Of a DNA stretch of 64,000 nt, positions 26,779 through 36,849 are shown in pieces (position 1 is the stretch's first letter; each line of letters begins with the position of its first letter). The position numbers were made by a program, and so were the translations under genes. A model generated the notes under the pieces. It ran no database searches. It worked only from the letters and a program-made list of their open reading frames with translations, and was not told the DNA's origin. The DNA lies in assembly GCF_027257935.1 (NCBI RefSeq), contig NZ_JANZKW010000002.1, forward strand, positions 186,001 through 250,000, in the 5' to 3' direction. Origin of the DNA: Chitinimonas sp. BJYL2 (GTDB lineage Bacteria; Pseudomonadota; Gammaproteobacteria; Burkholderiales; Chitinimonadaceae).

Positions 26779-27843
26779 TCAGGAGAACAGGCGCAGCGCG
26801 GCCACACCGCCTGCGGGGATGCCACGGTCGTCCATGCGGCCATACAGGGCCACCAGCTGCTTGCGGATGGCGGCCAGATCGGCCGGCTTGAGCGAGCGGT
26901 TGTCGTCATCGACCAGATCACCACCGAGCGTCAGCGCCATTTGCTGTGCCAGATCGGCCATGCGATCAAACGCCTGTTCGCCACCGGCTACGCGTGGTAC
27001 ATCGAGCAGCAGCGTCACCGACGGGGTTTCATCGAGCGCGTCCATCGGGCGGTGGTGGCGATCACACAAAATGAACAGCGGCTGGCCGGATTCGGACCGG
27101 GCATGGAAGGCACCATCGGCTTCGAGCACCAAGCCGGCGGTTTCAATCATGGGCGTCAACCGGCTCACCGGGAACGGCGCACGGCTGGAAACCACGCTGA
27201 GGCCGATCTGCATGTCGACATCGGCGCAGAATGTATCGAGTTCATGGGCGACATCGAGCTTGTCTTCGCGACGCGGGAACGAGGCCACACCGCCCACGGC
27301 TTCGGCAAAGGCACTGATCTGCTCGCAGAACAAAATGAGCTGCGCCTCGCTGACCGCACCCTGGCGATCCACCAGCTGCACGCCAACGCGCAACTCGTGG
27401 TAGCGCTGACCGGGGCGAATGACTTCCCACTCATCGTTATCGGCGAGACCTAGCGCGCGTACGCGCTTGCCGACTTCGATCGTCGGCACTTGCGAGAAAT
27501 CGATTGGTTCGGCGGGATGCACTTCAGCAATGTAATCGAGGGCGGGGTCCAGTACCGCTACCGCCAGTGCGAGCGAATCGCTCAGATCCACCGATTCGGC
27601 GGGCGCCGTTACCGCCGCGCCCAGCACCGGCGCAGAAGGCATCAGCGAAGGCTCAAGGCGCATGCCCTGCTCGCCTTGTCGCACCATGTTCTTGGGGGTT
27701 TCCAGCAACACATCGGGATGGTTGCGCGCGAAGGCTTCTGTGGCGCGCTTCTTGAAACGCCATTCTTGCCAAGCGTTATAGCCCCAGACACCGCCGACCA
27801 GCGCGACGCCCAGACCCAGGGTAATCCAGTGAAATTCGGTCAT
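26779..27843 (-). CDS. zipA: Cell division protein ZipA-like
   Basis: A 354-residue protein with an N-terminal membrane anchor (FHWITLGLGVALVGGVWGYN), a basic stretch just inside (EWRFKKRATEAFARNH), a Pro/Ala-rich linker and a C-terminal ZipA FtsZ-binding-type domain from about residue 205. ZipA tethers the FtsZ ring to the inner membrane. Its place directly before ligA supports the call. Sequence similarity to the enterobacterial protein is modest. Confidence 0.85.
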   Translation of the reverse strand: MTEFHWITLGLGVALVGGVWGYNAWQEWRFKKRATEAFARNHPDVLLETPKNMVRQGEQGMRLEPSLMPSAPVLGAAVTAPAESVDLSDSLALAVAVLDPALDYIAEVHPAEPIDFSQVPTIEVGKRVRALGLADNDEWEVIRPGQRYHELRVGVQLVDRQGAVSEAQLILFCEQISAFAEAVGGVASFPRREDKLDVAHELDTFCADVDMQIGLSVVSSRAPFPVSRLTPMIETAGLVLEADGAFHARSESGQPLFILCDRHHRPMDALDETPSVTLLLDVPRVAGGEQAFDRMADLAQQMALTLGGDLVDDDNRSLKPADLAAIRKQLVALYGRMDDRGIPAGGVAALRLFS

Positions 27844-27945
27844 GCAACAGCTCTCCGGGCGCGAGTGGCCCGCTTAGGTTTGCGCGGGAGCTTAGCGGAT
27901 AGACCGGGATGCGCCAAGGACTGGGGGAAAGTGTTGCAAGGTGGC

Positions 27946-29043
27946 CTAGCCGTTTGCTGCCCTGCCCTCGGCCGCCCAGCTCTGCGCCATGGCGGTAAAG
28001 GCGTTGACGAGCATGGCATCAAAACGGGTATCCAGACCACCATGTATATCGAATACCGCACGCAAGGCACCGCGACGATCGTCGCCACCGTACTTGTGCA
28101 CACTGGAGTAGAAATGATCCGCGCAAGCCAGCATCTGTGCACCGGGATGCAAGGGTTGTGTGCGCGAGGGGAAGCCTCGGCCATCTGCCCAGTGATGGTG
28201 CTGCCGGATGATCAGCGCGGCTTCATCGAGCCCCTTGCCGAGCGCTTGCAGGCATTGTGCCGATCGTTCCGGGTGACCTGTCCAGAGTTCCCAGCCTGCT
28301 TCCTTGGCATTGGCCGGTGGCTTGTCCAGCATGGCATCAGGCAGCGCCAGCATGCCGACGTCGTGCCACAGCACGGCTAGCGTAAGTGCCTGCACGTTCT
28401 GGGGCTGGGGATAGTGCTGGTTGAGCGCCAGGACCAGTTCCAGCTGGCGTTCCGCGCGATCATGCCATGCAGGGATACGCTGCACGAGGCACTGCGACAG
28501 CAGCAATCCCTGACGGTGTGCAACGCTGTATACGGCAGCGGGAATCGGCGGCGTGGCCACCACGACCGGACCACTGGGAATCAGATCGCCAGGATCATGC
28601 GCAGCGATCAGCACATGGCGCGCGGCCTGATCGGCGGCGGGCTGGCCAATGGCCATGCCGAGTTCTTCCACCGCTCGCAGCAAGCCACCAATCGGGGTTT
28701 CATCAAAACGGCGAGTGGTGTTGAGCACCCGCGCCATTTCCCGCACGCGGTCCATGCTCTGCAACACCGCCTCACACACAAAGGGGGAACAGGCGTAGCG
28801 ATGTTCGCGCAGTGCCTGCAGCACGTTCTCGACCAGATTGACCAGCTCGGCAATCGGCGTGGCCTTGCAGTAGACGAAGTCACCCTTGATCGTATGGACA
28901 TGGCGAAATGCGCTGGAGACCAGATCCACCGAGTCGGGATAACGGACCAGTTCCTGCATGTCGGTTTCCAGCGCCGGCAGGTGGTCCGATATTTCGGTCA
29001 TGACATCCGGCAGCAATTCGAAATCGACTTCAGCGACGTTCAT
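27946..29043 (-). CDS. HPt plus degenerate HD-GYP-like signalling protein
   Basis: The ATG at 29041-29043 (MNVAEVDFELLPDVMTEI) has AGGAG five bases upstream and gives 365 residues. Residues about 1-110 form a histidine phosphotransfer domain with the acceptor in FRHVHTIKGDF (His50). Residues about 190-350 resemble HD-GYP: LAVLWHDVGMLALPDAML keeps the HD pair but has Met where HDxGK has Lys. HPERSAQCLQAL keeps a metal His, and IIRQHHHWADGRGFPS replaces HHExxDGxGYP. It may still bind metals, but cyclic-di-GMP cleavage is uncertain. A His-Asp phosphorelay could control it. It lies between smc and zipA, which are usually adjacent. Confidence 0.82.
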   Translation of the reverse strand: MNVAEVDFELLPDVMTEISDHLPALETDMQELVRYPDSVDLVSSAFRHVHTIKGDFVYCKATPIAELVNLVENVLQALREHRYACSPFVCEAVLQSMDRVREMARVLNTTRRFDETPIGGLLRAVEELGMAIGQPAADQAARHVLIAAHDPGDLIPSGPVVVATPPIPAAVYSVAHRQGLLLSQCLVQRIPAWHDRAERQLELVLALNQHYPQPQNVQALTLAVLWHDVGMLALPDAMLDKPPANAKEAGWELWTGHPERSAQCLQALGKGLDEAALIIRQHHHWADGRGFPSRTQPLHPGAQMLACADHFYSSVHKYGGDDRRGALRAVFDIHGGLDTRFDAMLVNAFTAMAQSWAAEGRAANG

Positions 29044-29120
29044 GCCTGCTCCTAGGGTGTTGGGCAACGCAACGGCGGTTAAACCGGTACAGCGGCTTTG
29101 CTGCTCGCCACTGGGCGGCG

Positions 29121-32100
29121 TCAGGCGGCTTCGCGCATTTGCAGTGCGGCTTCGATATCAACCGCGACCACGCGGCTGACACCTTGTTCCTGCATGGTAA
29201 TCCCGATTAGCTGATCTGCCATTTCCATGGTGATCTTGTTGTGACTGATATAGAGGAACTGGGTCTTCTCGGCCATGCGTTTGACCATTTCGCAGAAACG
29301 ACCCGTATTGGCGTCGTCCAGTGGCGCATCCACTTCATCCAGCAAACAGAACGGTGCCGGATTGAGCTGGAACAGTGCGAACACCAGACTTAGCGCAGTG
29401 AGCGCCTTTTCGCCACCGGAAAGCAGATGGATGGTGGCGTTTTTCTTGCCCGGCGGTTGCGCCATGATCTGAATACCGGCATCGAGTATCTCCTCGCCGG
29501 TGAGGATCAGCTCGGCGTGGCCACCGCCGAACAACAGCGGGAACAACGACTGCAGGTTACCGTTCACCGTATCGAAGGTGCTTTGCAGCATCGCACGGGT
29601 TTCACGGTCGATACGGCGGATGGCGCTTTCCAGTGTTTCCATCGCCTCGGTGAGATCGGCCGCCTGCGCGTCAAGGTAATCCTTGCGCTCACGGGCCGCA
29701 TTCAGCTCATCCAGCGCGGCGAGGTTCACATTACCCAAGGCGGTAATGCCCTGCGCCAAACGAGCGATCTCGCTGGTAAGCGTGCTGACTTTGAGACCGT
29801 CGCCAATCAGCGGCAACAATGCCGCCACATCGGCCTGCGCCTCATCGAGTTCCTGGGTAAAGCGCTCTTCAGCGAGCCGCGCTTCCTGTTCCTTGAGGCG
29901 CAACTCCCCCAGCCTGTCGCGGAGCGGATCGAAGCCTTGCTCAACCTGCTGCTTCTCCAGCTCTTTTTCCTTGAGCGCGTTGGTCGCGGCGTTAGCCGCG
30001 TCGCGTGCCAGTGCCAGCGCCCGCTCCTTCTCCGCCCGATGGTTCACGGCATCCTGGAAGCCGACATCGAACTCGCCTTCATCGATGCCTTCCAGATCAA
30101 AACTGGCCTCTTCGAGTCGCAACCGCGCCTCGTCGATCTGTTGTTTGAGATCGTTGCTGCGCCGGGTGAATTCGGCCAGCCGAGCCTCTGCAGCCTGCAC
30201 GGCAAAGCCGGCTTCCTGGGCCTGCCGTTCGGCTTGCCGCAAACGGCTACGCTGCACATCCAGCGCAGATTCGGTATCCACCTTGGCGTGACGAGCAGTC
30301 TCGACCCGCACTTCCAGGCCAGGCAAGGCGGCCGCGGCTTCATCGGACTCCAGCGTCAGCTGTTCCAGCTCCAGCGCCACTTCGCTGGCTTCGGCAGTCA
30401 GCTCATCGAGTTCGGCATCCAATGCTTGCCGGCGTGACTGCGCCTGATCGAAAGCCTGAGTCAGCCGCGCCAGTTCCACCTGCTTCTCGCCCCGCTGCTG
30501 ACGCAAGGCATCCAGCTTGGTACGGGCGTGGCGCAACTCGGCATGTAGCTCGCCTTGCCGCTGTTCTGCCGCATGCAGGGCCGTGGTGGCGGTTTCCAGT
30601 GCCACCGTACAGTCGCCCAGACGCAGGTCGATCTCTTCAAGCTCACGCTCCCGCTGGAGCACGCCGGCCAAGGCATTGTCTGGCGCATAGTAGTGAATGG
30701 CATGGCGGCTGACGGCATGGCCGGAGCGGGCAATCATCAATTCGCCGGGTTGGAGTGAGGCCTGCTGGGCGAGCAGGTCGGCGTCGTTGTTGACGCACAG
30801 TATGTTGGCGAGCCAATCCGTGATCGCAGCCTGTACTTGCGGGTTATCGGAGGTCACCAGCCCGGATGCGGCGCTTACACCGGGCCCACGGGCGGAGGCA
30901 CCAGGACGGGGCGCCGGCGCCAAGGCACCGTCGATCAGGCTGATCCGCCCCGGCGCCGCATCCAGTTTGCCGAGCTCACCCGCCAGCACTGCATTCATGC
31001 GCTCGCGCAGGATGGCTTCCATGGCGGTTTCCCAGCCGCTTTCAATGCGGATCTGGCGGAACAGCCGCGGCGCATTCTGCAAGCCATGCTTGGCCAGCCA
31101 AGCGTCCACGGCTTTGTCTGAACCTGCCTGTGCCTGCAGCTTGCTCAATGCGTCCTGGCGGGCAGAGAGTTCGGCCCGTTCGGCACGCAATTGCTCGACT
31201 TCATGACGGCGCGCTGTGCGCTCGGCCTCGGCCGCGTGCAGATTGGCATCCAGCGTTTCCAGGCGGGTTTGCGCGTCTTCCAGCGTCATCCCCAGCTCTT
31301 CAAGCGCCATCCGCTTGTCATCCAGCGCGCTGGTGTCTGCCTTGGGCAGGCTGTTGCGCTCGCTTTCCAACCTTTCCCGGCGCTGCTGAAGCTGGCTCAG
31401 GCTTCGCTCCAGGTGCTGGCGCTGCTGTTCAGCGAGCTGCCGGGTCTGACGGGCATGCGAGAAGGCCAACTGGGCCTCACTGAGTGCTGACTCGGCGGCC
31501 CGGAAAGCCTCATCCAGCAATGGCAGCGCAGCTTGCTCCTCCATCAACGCGGCTTGGGCGTCTTCAAGCGCCAGACCGGCCTCCTCCCTGCGCAGCGCCC
31601 AGTCGCCCTGTTCGGCACCCAATGCCTCGCTGCTGCGCCCTAGCTCATCCAGCCGCTGGCGCGCCTGGGCTTGTTGCTGGGTCAGGCGCTGCCGCGTCTC
31701 GCGCAGGTGGAGCAACTTCTGCTCCATGCGTGCCACGGTGGCGGTGGCGTCGGCAAGGTGGGTTTGGGCCAGGTTGGCGGCGTCGGTGGCGTCGTAATGG
31801 GTTTCACGCAGGTGTTCGATCTGCGCTTCAATGTCGCGCAGACGTCCCGTCTGCGATTCCAGCGAGGTCTGCGCGGCAGCCAGCTCGGCGCGGCATTTGG
31901 CGGCGTCGCGCTCAGCATCGAGTTTGCGTTGCAGTGCCAGCAGATTCTGGCGCTCGGTGAGACGGGCGCGCATCTCGTTGTACTGCGCGGCCACGGCAGC
32001 TTGGGCATCCAGTTTTTCAAGCTGGCCAACCAGTTCCTGACGGATATCGTCCACGCGAGCGAGATTCTCACGCGTATCGGCGATCCGGCTCTCGGTTTCC

Positions 32101-32633
32101 TTGCGGCGCTCTTTGTATTTGGAGACCCCGGCGGCCTCTTCGAGAAACGCCCGCAACTCCTCGGGGCGGGCTTCAATGATGCGGCTGATCATACCCTGCT
32201 CGATCACCGCGTACCCGCGCGTACCCACACCAGTACCAAGGAACAGATCGGCAATATCCTTGCGGCGACATTGCAGATTGTTGATGTAGTAAGACGATTC
32301 CCCCTGCCGGGTCAGCATACGCTTGATGCTGATCTCGCCGTATTGCGACCAGGCACCGGCAGCACGGCCTTCGCTATTGTCGAATACCAGCTCCACTGCG
32401 GCGCGGCTTACCGGCTTGCGCGTGTTGGAGCCGTTGAAAATCACATCCTGCATCGATTCGCCGCGCAACTGCTTGGCCGATGACTCACCCAGCACCCAGC
32501 GTACCGCGTCAATCACATTGGACTTGCCGCAGCCATTGGGGCCGCAGACAGCCACCAGCTGGCCCGGCACGGGAATCGCGGTGGGATCACAGAAGCTCTT
32601 GAAGCCGGCAAGTTTGACGTGGGTAAGGCGCAC
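29121..32633 (-). CDS. smc: Chromosome partition protein Smc
   Basis: A 1170-residue SMC ATPase. The N-terminal head contains VCGPNGCGKSNVIDAVRWVL (Walker A). Long coiled coils follow, interrupted by a hinge at about residues 500-660 (GVLQRERELEEI marks its end). The C-terminal head has LLSGGEKALTALSLVFALFQ (signature) and FCLLDEVDAPLDDANTGRF (Walker B). It organises and separates newly replicated chromosomes with ScpA/ScpB. It starts the smc-HPt/HD-zipA-ligA-galU series. Confidence 0.98.
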   Translation of the reverse strand: MRLTHVKLAGFKSFCDPTAIPVPGQLVAVCGPNGCGKSNVIDAVRWVLGESSAKQLRGESMQDVIFNGSNTRKPVSRAAVELVFDNSEGRAAGAWSQYGEISIKRMLTRQGESSYYINNLQCRRKDIADLFLGTGVGTRGYAVIEQGMISRIIEARPEELRAFLEEAAGVSKYKERRKETESRIADTRENLARVDDIRQELVGQLEKLDAQAAVAAQYNEMRARLTERQNLLALQRKLDAERDAAKCRAELAAAQTSLESQTGRLRDIEAQIEHLRETHYDATDAANLAQTHLADATATVARMEQKLLHLRETRQRLTQQQAQARQRLDELGRSSEALGAEQGDWALRREEAGLALEDAQAALMEEQAALPLLDEAFRAAESALSEAQLAFSHARQTRQLAEQQRQHLERSLSQLQQRRERLESERNSLPKADTSALDDKRMALEELGMTLEDAQTRLETLDANLHAAEAERTARRHEVEQLRAERAELSARQDALSKLQAQAGSDKAVDAWLAKHGLQNAPRLFRQIRIESGWETAMEAILRERMNAVLAGELGKLDAAPGRISLIDGALAPAPRPGASARGPGVSAASGLVTSDNPQVQAAITDWLANILCVNNDADLLAQQASLQPGELMIARSGHAVSRHAIHYYAPDNALAGVLQRERELEEIDLRLGDCTVALETATTALHAAEQRQGELHAELRHARTKLDALRQQRGEKQVELARLTQAFDQAQSRRQALDAELDELTAEASEVALELEQLTLESDEAAAALPGLEVRVETARHAKVDTESALDVQRSRLRQAERQAQEAGFAVQAAEARLAEFTRRSNDLKQQIDEARLRLEEASFDLEGIDEGEFDVGFQDAVNHRAEKERALALARDAANAATNALKEKELEKQQVEQGFDPLRDRLGELRLKEQEARLAEERFTQELDEAQADVAALLPLIGDGLKVSTLTSEIARLAQGITALGNVNLAALDELNAARERKDYLDAQAADLTEAMETLESAIRRIDRETRAMLQSTFDTVNGNLQSLFPLLFGGGHAELILTGEEILDAGIQIMAQPPGKKNATIHLLSGGEKALTALSLVFALFQLNPAPFCLLDEVDAPLDDANTGRFCEMVKRMAEKTQFLYISHNKITMEMADQLIGITMQEQGVSRVVAVDIEAALQMREAA

Positions 32634-32750
32634 GGGATAACCAGGAAGACAGGTCGGCGGATTGTAATCAATTCAGCGCATATCACGCGCATGCCGTGGC
32701 AAACGATAAGGTCTGCACGGCAACACGTCGCATTCCCTTGCGGCCAAACC

Positions 32751-32802
32751 GGCAAAAATGGCGATAACCACAAAATATATGGTGGATAAAACCGGTTTTG
32801 CC
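32751..32802. promoter_or_regulatory. Nested inverted repeats in the smc/fimV divergent region
   Basis: GGCAAAA (32751-32757) pairs with TTTTGCC (32796-32802), and inside it CCAC (32768-32771) pairs with GTGG (32782-32785) around an AT-rich core (AAAATATAT). The element is central in the 238-base gap between the divergent smc and fimV starts, the only non-coding DNA there. It may hold an operator or the promoters of both genes. No convincing -35/-10 pair was settled by eye. Confidence 0.35.
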
Positions 32803-32871
32803 TTGATTCCTGAAGCGAATCAGTCGATAGCTTTCTTATAAGCGACGCTGTCGCACCTGGAGTCAGAAGCA

Positions 32872-34989
32872 ATGGCGCGGAAGACGCGAACCTTGCAAAC
32901 GGTGTGGTTCAACCCGGTTTATCTGGCCGTGTTACTCACGGTGGCACCGCACGCCGCCACGCTGGGTGAACTGCAGCTTCGCTCACGTCTGGGTCAGGCG
33001 CTGGATGCGCGGGTCATAATCCAGGCACAGTCAGAAGCAATGCCGCGTCCGGACTGCATCAGCACCACACTTTACGATGGCGGCGAGGATGGGGTGCCGC
33101 GGCGTACGGCAATCGAGCTGAACCCCGACAAGACGGGTAGCGCTACGCTGATGATCTACAGCGAAGGCGCGCTGCTGGAGCCGATCTCCCGACTGACCGT
33201 GCGTTTGCGCTGCCACGGTGCCGAAGTCCGGCGCGACTACACCTTCCTGCTGGACCCACCCGACAGCGGCCAGCTCACCCAGGCTCTGGTGCCATCAGTA
33301 GGGACGGCGATCAGCCTCCCACAATCGGCGATTCCGGCACCTCCCCTTGAAGCCAAGGGCCCCGCTTCAGTGCCGGCCAACAGCCTGCTGGGCATGGCAC
33401 GCCAACACTACCCCGGTCAGCCCGACGCCCGCCGGCACTTCATCCGCAGCGCCCGCGCACTGAATCCCAATTTACCAGCGGATAGCGCGGCGCCGCTACC
33501 GGATGGTTACCCATTCAAGGCGCCCCCGCCCCTGATCGCCCGTGCCGATCCGCTGGGTGAGGCCAAAGGCAATTGGGCCGTCCAGCCGGGTGATTCGCTG
33601 TATAGCATTGTCCGCAACCTCTACCCGGATCAACCCGCCCGCAAAAAGGCATTGGTGGCTGCCCTGCGCCGTTTGAACCCCGGCCTGCCGCGAGATGGCG
33701 AAAAAGCCCTGCCTGCAGGCATGCTGCTGTTGTTGCCGGCTACGCTGGATATAACCAGTAGCGCATCTCCTCCCGTGACGCCACCAACCCGAACCGAGCC
33801 AGCGACCGTCGCACCGACCGCTGACAAACTCGAAATATCACGCACCGCAGTAACGCAGGCGGCGCCGAGTACGGACTCGACCGAAGCGGCACTCAATGAG
33901 CGCGAACAGGCGCTGCTTGATCAGGCGAGCGAGCAACAAGCCAAACTGCTGGAAGCGCAGAACCGCATCGAAAAACTCGAAAAGCGGCTGAGCTGGCTAA
34001 GCAGTGCGATAGACGAGCGCGACGCTGCACAAAAGCAGGTCGTGCGGCAGGCCAAACCGGCCTGGCAGGAACTCGGCATTGCGGTGCTGGGCGCCTCGTT
34101 GTTCACCGCGGCGATCATGGCTTGGCTGGGCCGGCGCGGCCGACGCCGCGGCAGCACCGAGGCAGACCGTCTGGCTGCGGCGTTTACCGTTCCGCACCGC
34201 GACCCGTTCGGGGATGAATACGCGACCTCAAGTCTGCAGGTTGATACGGTAAGCCGTGCACCCCAACCCACCGAGGACAATGGCTTGGAGGGCGAACCGG
34301 CACCTTCGCCAACACGGCCGCACACGTCGGCGAGTTCACCGCAGGCCGATAATATGGATGTGTTTGAACTTAACAGCGCCGCCAGCGAAGCGGCGGTACT
34401 TGCTGCCTATGGTCAGGTAGACCGGGCCATTGCCTTGCTGGAGTCTGAAATCGAGCGCATGCCCACCAGTGTGATCAACTGGATGCAGCTGCTGGAGATT
34501 CTGTACAACCACCGCGAAACGGATCGCTTCCTGCTGGTCGCTACCGATTTCCACCAGCGCTTTGCCAGCGAATCCATGTGGGACAAAGTGCGACGCATGG
34601 GGTTGGAGTTGGCGCCAAAGGCACCGGTCTTTGCCACTCCCCCCGCGAACATGCCGTTTGATGGCTTGGGTGAATCGCCCGCTGAAGCAGCTGCACCGGC
34701 ACCGCGCGCTCCCTCACCGCAACCACTGGTGTTCGAACTGGATCGTTCACCCACGGCCATTGGGGAGCCGGAGAATATCGATGCCATCAGGCTACCGCAC
34801 GACGTCGACTTTGAAATCGGCACGGTGGAAGTCCCGCCACTGAGCGAGCTGGAGTACGCCAGACAACTGATCCGGCGCGGCGAGAGGGAGGCCGGTGCGG
34901 CGATACTGGAGCGTATCCTCATGGAAGGCAGCCAGGACGAAAAGCTCGCCGCTGCAGACCTGCTGGTACGCCTGACTTCACCAACCTGA
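32872..34989 (+). CDS. fimV: FimV/HubP-like polar membrane protein
   Basis: A 705-residue protein. A signal peptide (about 1-28, ending HAAT) precedes the FimV N-terminal domain (LGELQLRSRLGQALDARVII). A LysM domain spans about residues 230-285 (WAVQPGDSLYSIVRNLYPDQ). A coiled coil lies at about 340-385, and a membrane helix near 397-420 (LGIAVLGASLFTAAIMAWLG). The acidic cytoplasmic region ends in the FimV C-terminal TPR-like motif (SELEYARQLIRRGEREAGAA). FimV/HubP proteins bind peptidoglycan and organise cell poles for type IV pili, flagella and chromosome anchoring. It is shorter than many homologues because the acidic linker is short. Confidence 0.9.
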   Translation: MARKTRTLQTVWFNPVYLAVLLTVAPHAATLGELQLRSRLGQALDARVIIQAQSEAMPRPDCISTTLYDGGEDGVPRRTAIELNPDKTGSATLMIYSEGALLEPISRLTVRLRCHGAEVRRDYTFLLDPPDSGQLTQALVPSVGTAISLPQSAIPAPPLEAKGPASVPANSLLGMARQHYPGQPDARRHFIRSARALNPNLPADSAAPLPDGYPFKAPPPLIARADPLGEAKGNWAVQPGDSLYSIVRNLYPDQPARKKALVAALRRLNPGLPRDGEKALPAGMLLLLPATLDITSSASPPVTPPTRTEPATVAPTADKLEISRTAVTQAAPSTDSTEAALNEREQALLDQASEQQAKLLEAQNRIEKLEKRLSWLSSAIDERDAAQKQVVRQAKPAWQELGIAVLGASLFTAAIMAWLGRRGRRRGSTEADRLAAAFTVPHRDPFGDEYATSSLQVDTVSRAPQPTEDNGLEGEPAPSPTRPHTSASSPQADNMDVFELNSAASEAAVLAAYGQVDRAIALLESEIERMPTSVINWMQLLEILYNHRETDRFLLVATDFHQRFASESMWDKVRRMGLELAPKAPVFATPPANMPFDGLGESPAEAAAPAPRAPSPQPLVFELDRSPTAIGEPENIDAIRLPHDVDFEIGTVEVPPLSELEYARQLIRRGEREAGAAILERILMEGSQDEKLAAADLLVRLTSPT

Positions 34990-34995
34990 GTTAGC

Positions 34996-35027
34996 GGATG
35001 CGCTATACCGGCGCGGTATCGGCATCC
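34996..35027. terminator. Possible convergent terminator between fimV and the ABC exporter
   Basis: GGATGC (34996-35001) pairs with GCATCC (35022-35027), and within it ATACCG (35005-35010) pairs with CGGTAT (35014-35019) around GCG, leaving a small internal mismatch. The structure spans the 13-base gap between the convergent genes and the last codons of the ABC gene. There is no T-run on either strand. Confidence 0.3.
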
Positions 35028-36817
35028 TGCTTCTCTGCCTCGCTCTGCTGCAGTGCCCACATGCGTGCATAACTGCCTTGCGCCGCCAGTAGCTCGCGAT
35101 GACTTCCGCGCTCCACCACCCTGCCCGCCTCCAGTACCAGAATCTCGTCGGCATCCACAATGGTGGAGAGCCGATGCGCGATCACCAGCGTGGTACGGTT
35201 CGCGGATATGGCGGCGAGTTCAGCCTGAATGGCCCGCTCGGTGCGGGAGTCCAGTGCCGAGGTAGCCTCGTCGAAGATCAGGATGGGCGGGTTCTTGAGG
35301 ATGGTGCGGGCAATGGCAACACGCTGTTTCTCGCCGCCGGAGAGCTTGAGTCCGCGCTCACCCACTGTGGTCTCCCAGCCATCGGGCAGGCGCTCGATAA
35401 AGTCGAGAATATGCGCCGAGCGTGCGGCTTCGATGATCTCTTCACGGCTCGCCCCTGGGCGACCATAGGCAATGTTGTAGTAGATGCTGTCGTTGAACAG
35501 CACCGTGTCCTGAGGAACGATACCGATATGGGCACGCAGGCTGGCCTGGGCCAGCTGGCGCACATCATGGCCATTGATACGGATGGCACCGCTGCTCACA
35601 TCATAAAAACGGAACAGCAGCCTTGAGAGCGTGCTTTTGCCCGCGCCCGAACTGCCCACTACAGCGACGGTCTTGCCGGCAGGTATGGTGAAATCCACGC
35701 CCTGCAGGATTTGCCGCTTGGCGTCGTAACCAAAATCCACGGCGGCAAATTCAACCGTGGCGGCGCTGGTCTGCAGGGTCTGGGCGTCGGGCGCATCCTG
35801 CACTTCGGCGTGCTCGTGGAGCAGGCCGAACATTTTTTCCATGTCGGTAAGTGCCTGCTTGATCTCGCGGTAGGCCATACCCAGAAAGTTCAGCGGGGTA
35901 TAGAGCTGGATCAGGAAGGCGTTCACGGCCACCAGATCGCCCAGGGTCATGGTGCCCTTGACCACACCATCAGCCGCCAGCCAGACCAGACCGGTCACGC
36001 CAATGGCAATGATGCCGCTCTGGCCGCTGTTGAGCAGGCCGATCGATACCTCGTTCTTGACCGCAGCATCCTCCCAGCGCAACAGCGCCTCGTTGTAGCG
36101 GCGTGCTTCATAGGGTTCATTACCGAAGTATTTGACCGTCTCGTAATTGAGCAGTGAATCCACCGCACGCACATTGGCGCGCGAATCCAGATCATTCATG
36201 GCTCGCCGGGTCTTGGTTCGCCAGTCGGTGACCAGAATCGTGAACGCCGTGTAAGCACCGATGGTGCCCAGCGTCACCACGGCAAAGCGCCAGTCATAAA
36301 GCGTGACCAGAATCACCGTCACCAAGGTGATTTCAAGAATGGTGGGCAGGATGTTGAACAGCATGAAACTCAGCAGCGAACCAATGCCGCGGGTACCGCG
36401 CTCGATATCCCGGGTCATGCCCCCGGTTTGCCGGTTCAGATGAAAACGCAGGCTCAGGCGATGCAGGTGCTCGAAGGTCTCCAGCGCCACCTGCCGGATC
36501 GCCCCTTGGGCTACCTTGGCAAACACGGCGTCGCGCAGTTCACCGAATGCTGTGGATGCCAGTCGTAACAGGCCGTAGCCCACGATCATCGCCACGGGTA
36601 CCGCCAACAACGCATTGCCCTGCGCTGTAAGGTGATCCACGATGCCCTTGAGCAGCAAGGGTACGGACACGTTGGCAAACTTTGCTGCAGCAAGGCAGGC
36701 TAAGGCCGCAAGGACGCGCCATTTGTAGCGGTACAGGTACGGGGCGAGTGTTTTCAGCGTCTGCCAGTCACCCCGCGGAGCGGACTTGGCGGATAGTTCG
36801 GGGAGCATGGAGGTCAT
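35003..36817 (-). CDS. Atm1/HMT1-type ABC exporter (fused permease and ATPase)
   Basis: A 604-residue half-transporter with about six membrane helices in residues 30-330, and LRFHLNRQTGGMTRDIERGT typical of the Atm1 subfamily. The ATPase domain has VVGSSGAGKSTLSRLLFRFY (Walker A), LSGGEKQRVAIARTIL (signature), ILIFDEATSALDSRTE (Walker B) and the switch His in VIAHRLSTI. Relatives export glutathione-linked persulfide or heavy-metal conjugates from the cytoplasm. Two start codons, at 36815-36817 and three codons later, are both possible. It is divergent from the small membrane protein gene, only 32 bases away. Confidence 0.92.
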   Translation of the reverse strand: MTSMLPELSAKSAPRGDWQTLKTLAPYLYRYKWRVLAALACLAAAKFANVSVPLLLKGIVDHLTAQGNALLAVPVAMIVGYGLLRLASTAFGELRDAVFAKVAQGAIRQVALETFEHLHRLSLRFHLNRQTGGMTRDIERGTRGIGSLLSFMLFNILPTILEITLVTVILVTLYDWRFAVVTLGTIGAYTAFTILVTDWRTKTRRAMNDLDSRANVRAVDSLLNYETVKYFGNEPYEARRYNEALLRWEDAAVKNEVSIGLLNSGQSGIIAIGVTGLVWLAADGVVKGTMTLGDLVAVNAFLIQLYTPLNFLGMAYREIKQALTDMEKMFGLLHEHAEVQDAPDAQTLQTSAATVEFAAVDFGYDAKRQILQGVDFTIPAGKTVAVVGSSGAGKSTLSRLLFRFYDVSSGAIRINGHDVRQLAQASLRAHIGIVPQDTVLFNDSIYYNIAYGRPGASREEIIEAARSAHILDFIERLPDGWETTVGERGLKLSGGEKQRVAIARTILKNPPILIFDEATSALDSRTERAIQAELAAISANRTTLVIAHRLSTIVDADEILVLEAGRVVERGSHRELLAAQGSYARMWALQQSEAEKQDADTAPV

Positions 36818-36849
36818 CAGGCGGGTTCTGGCTGGGCGGGTATCCCGCT

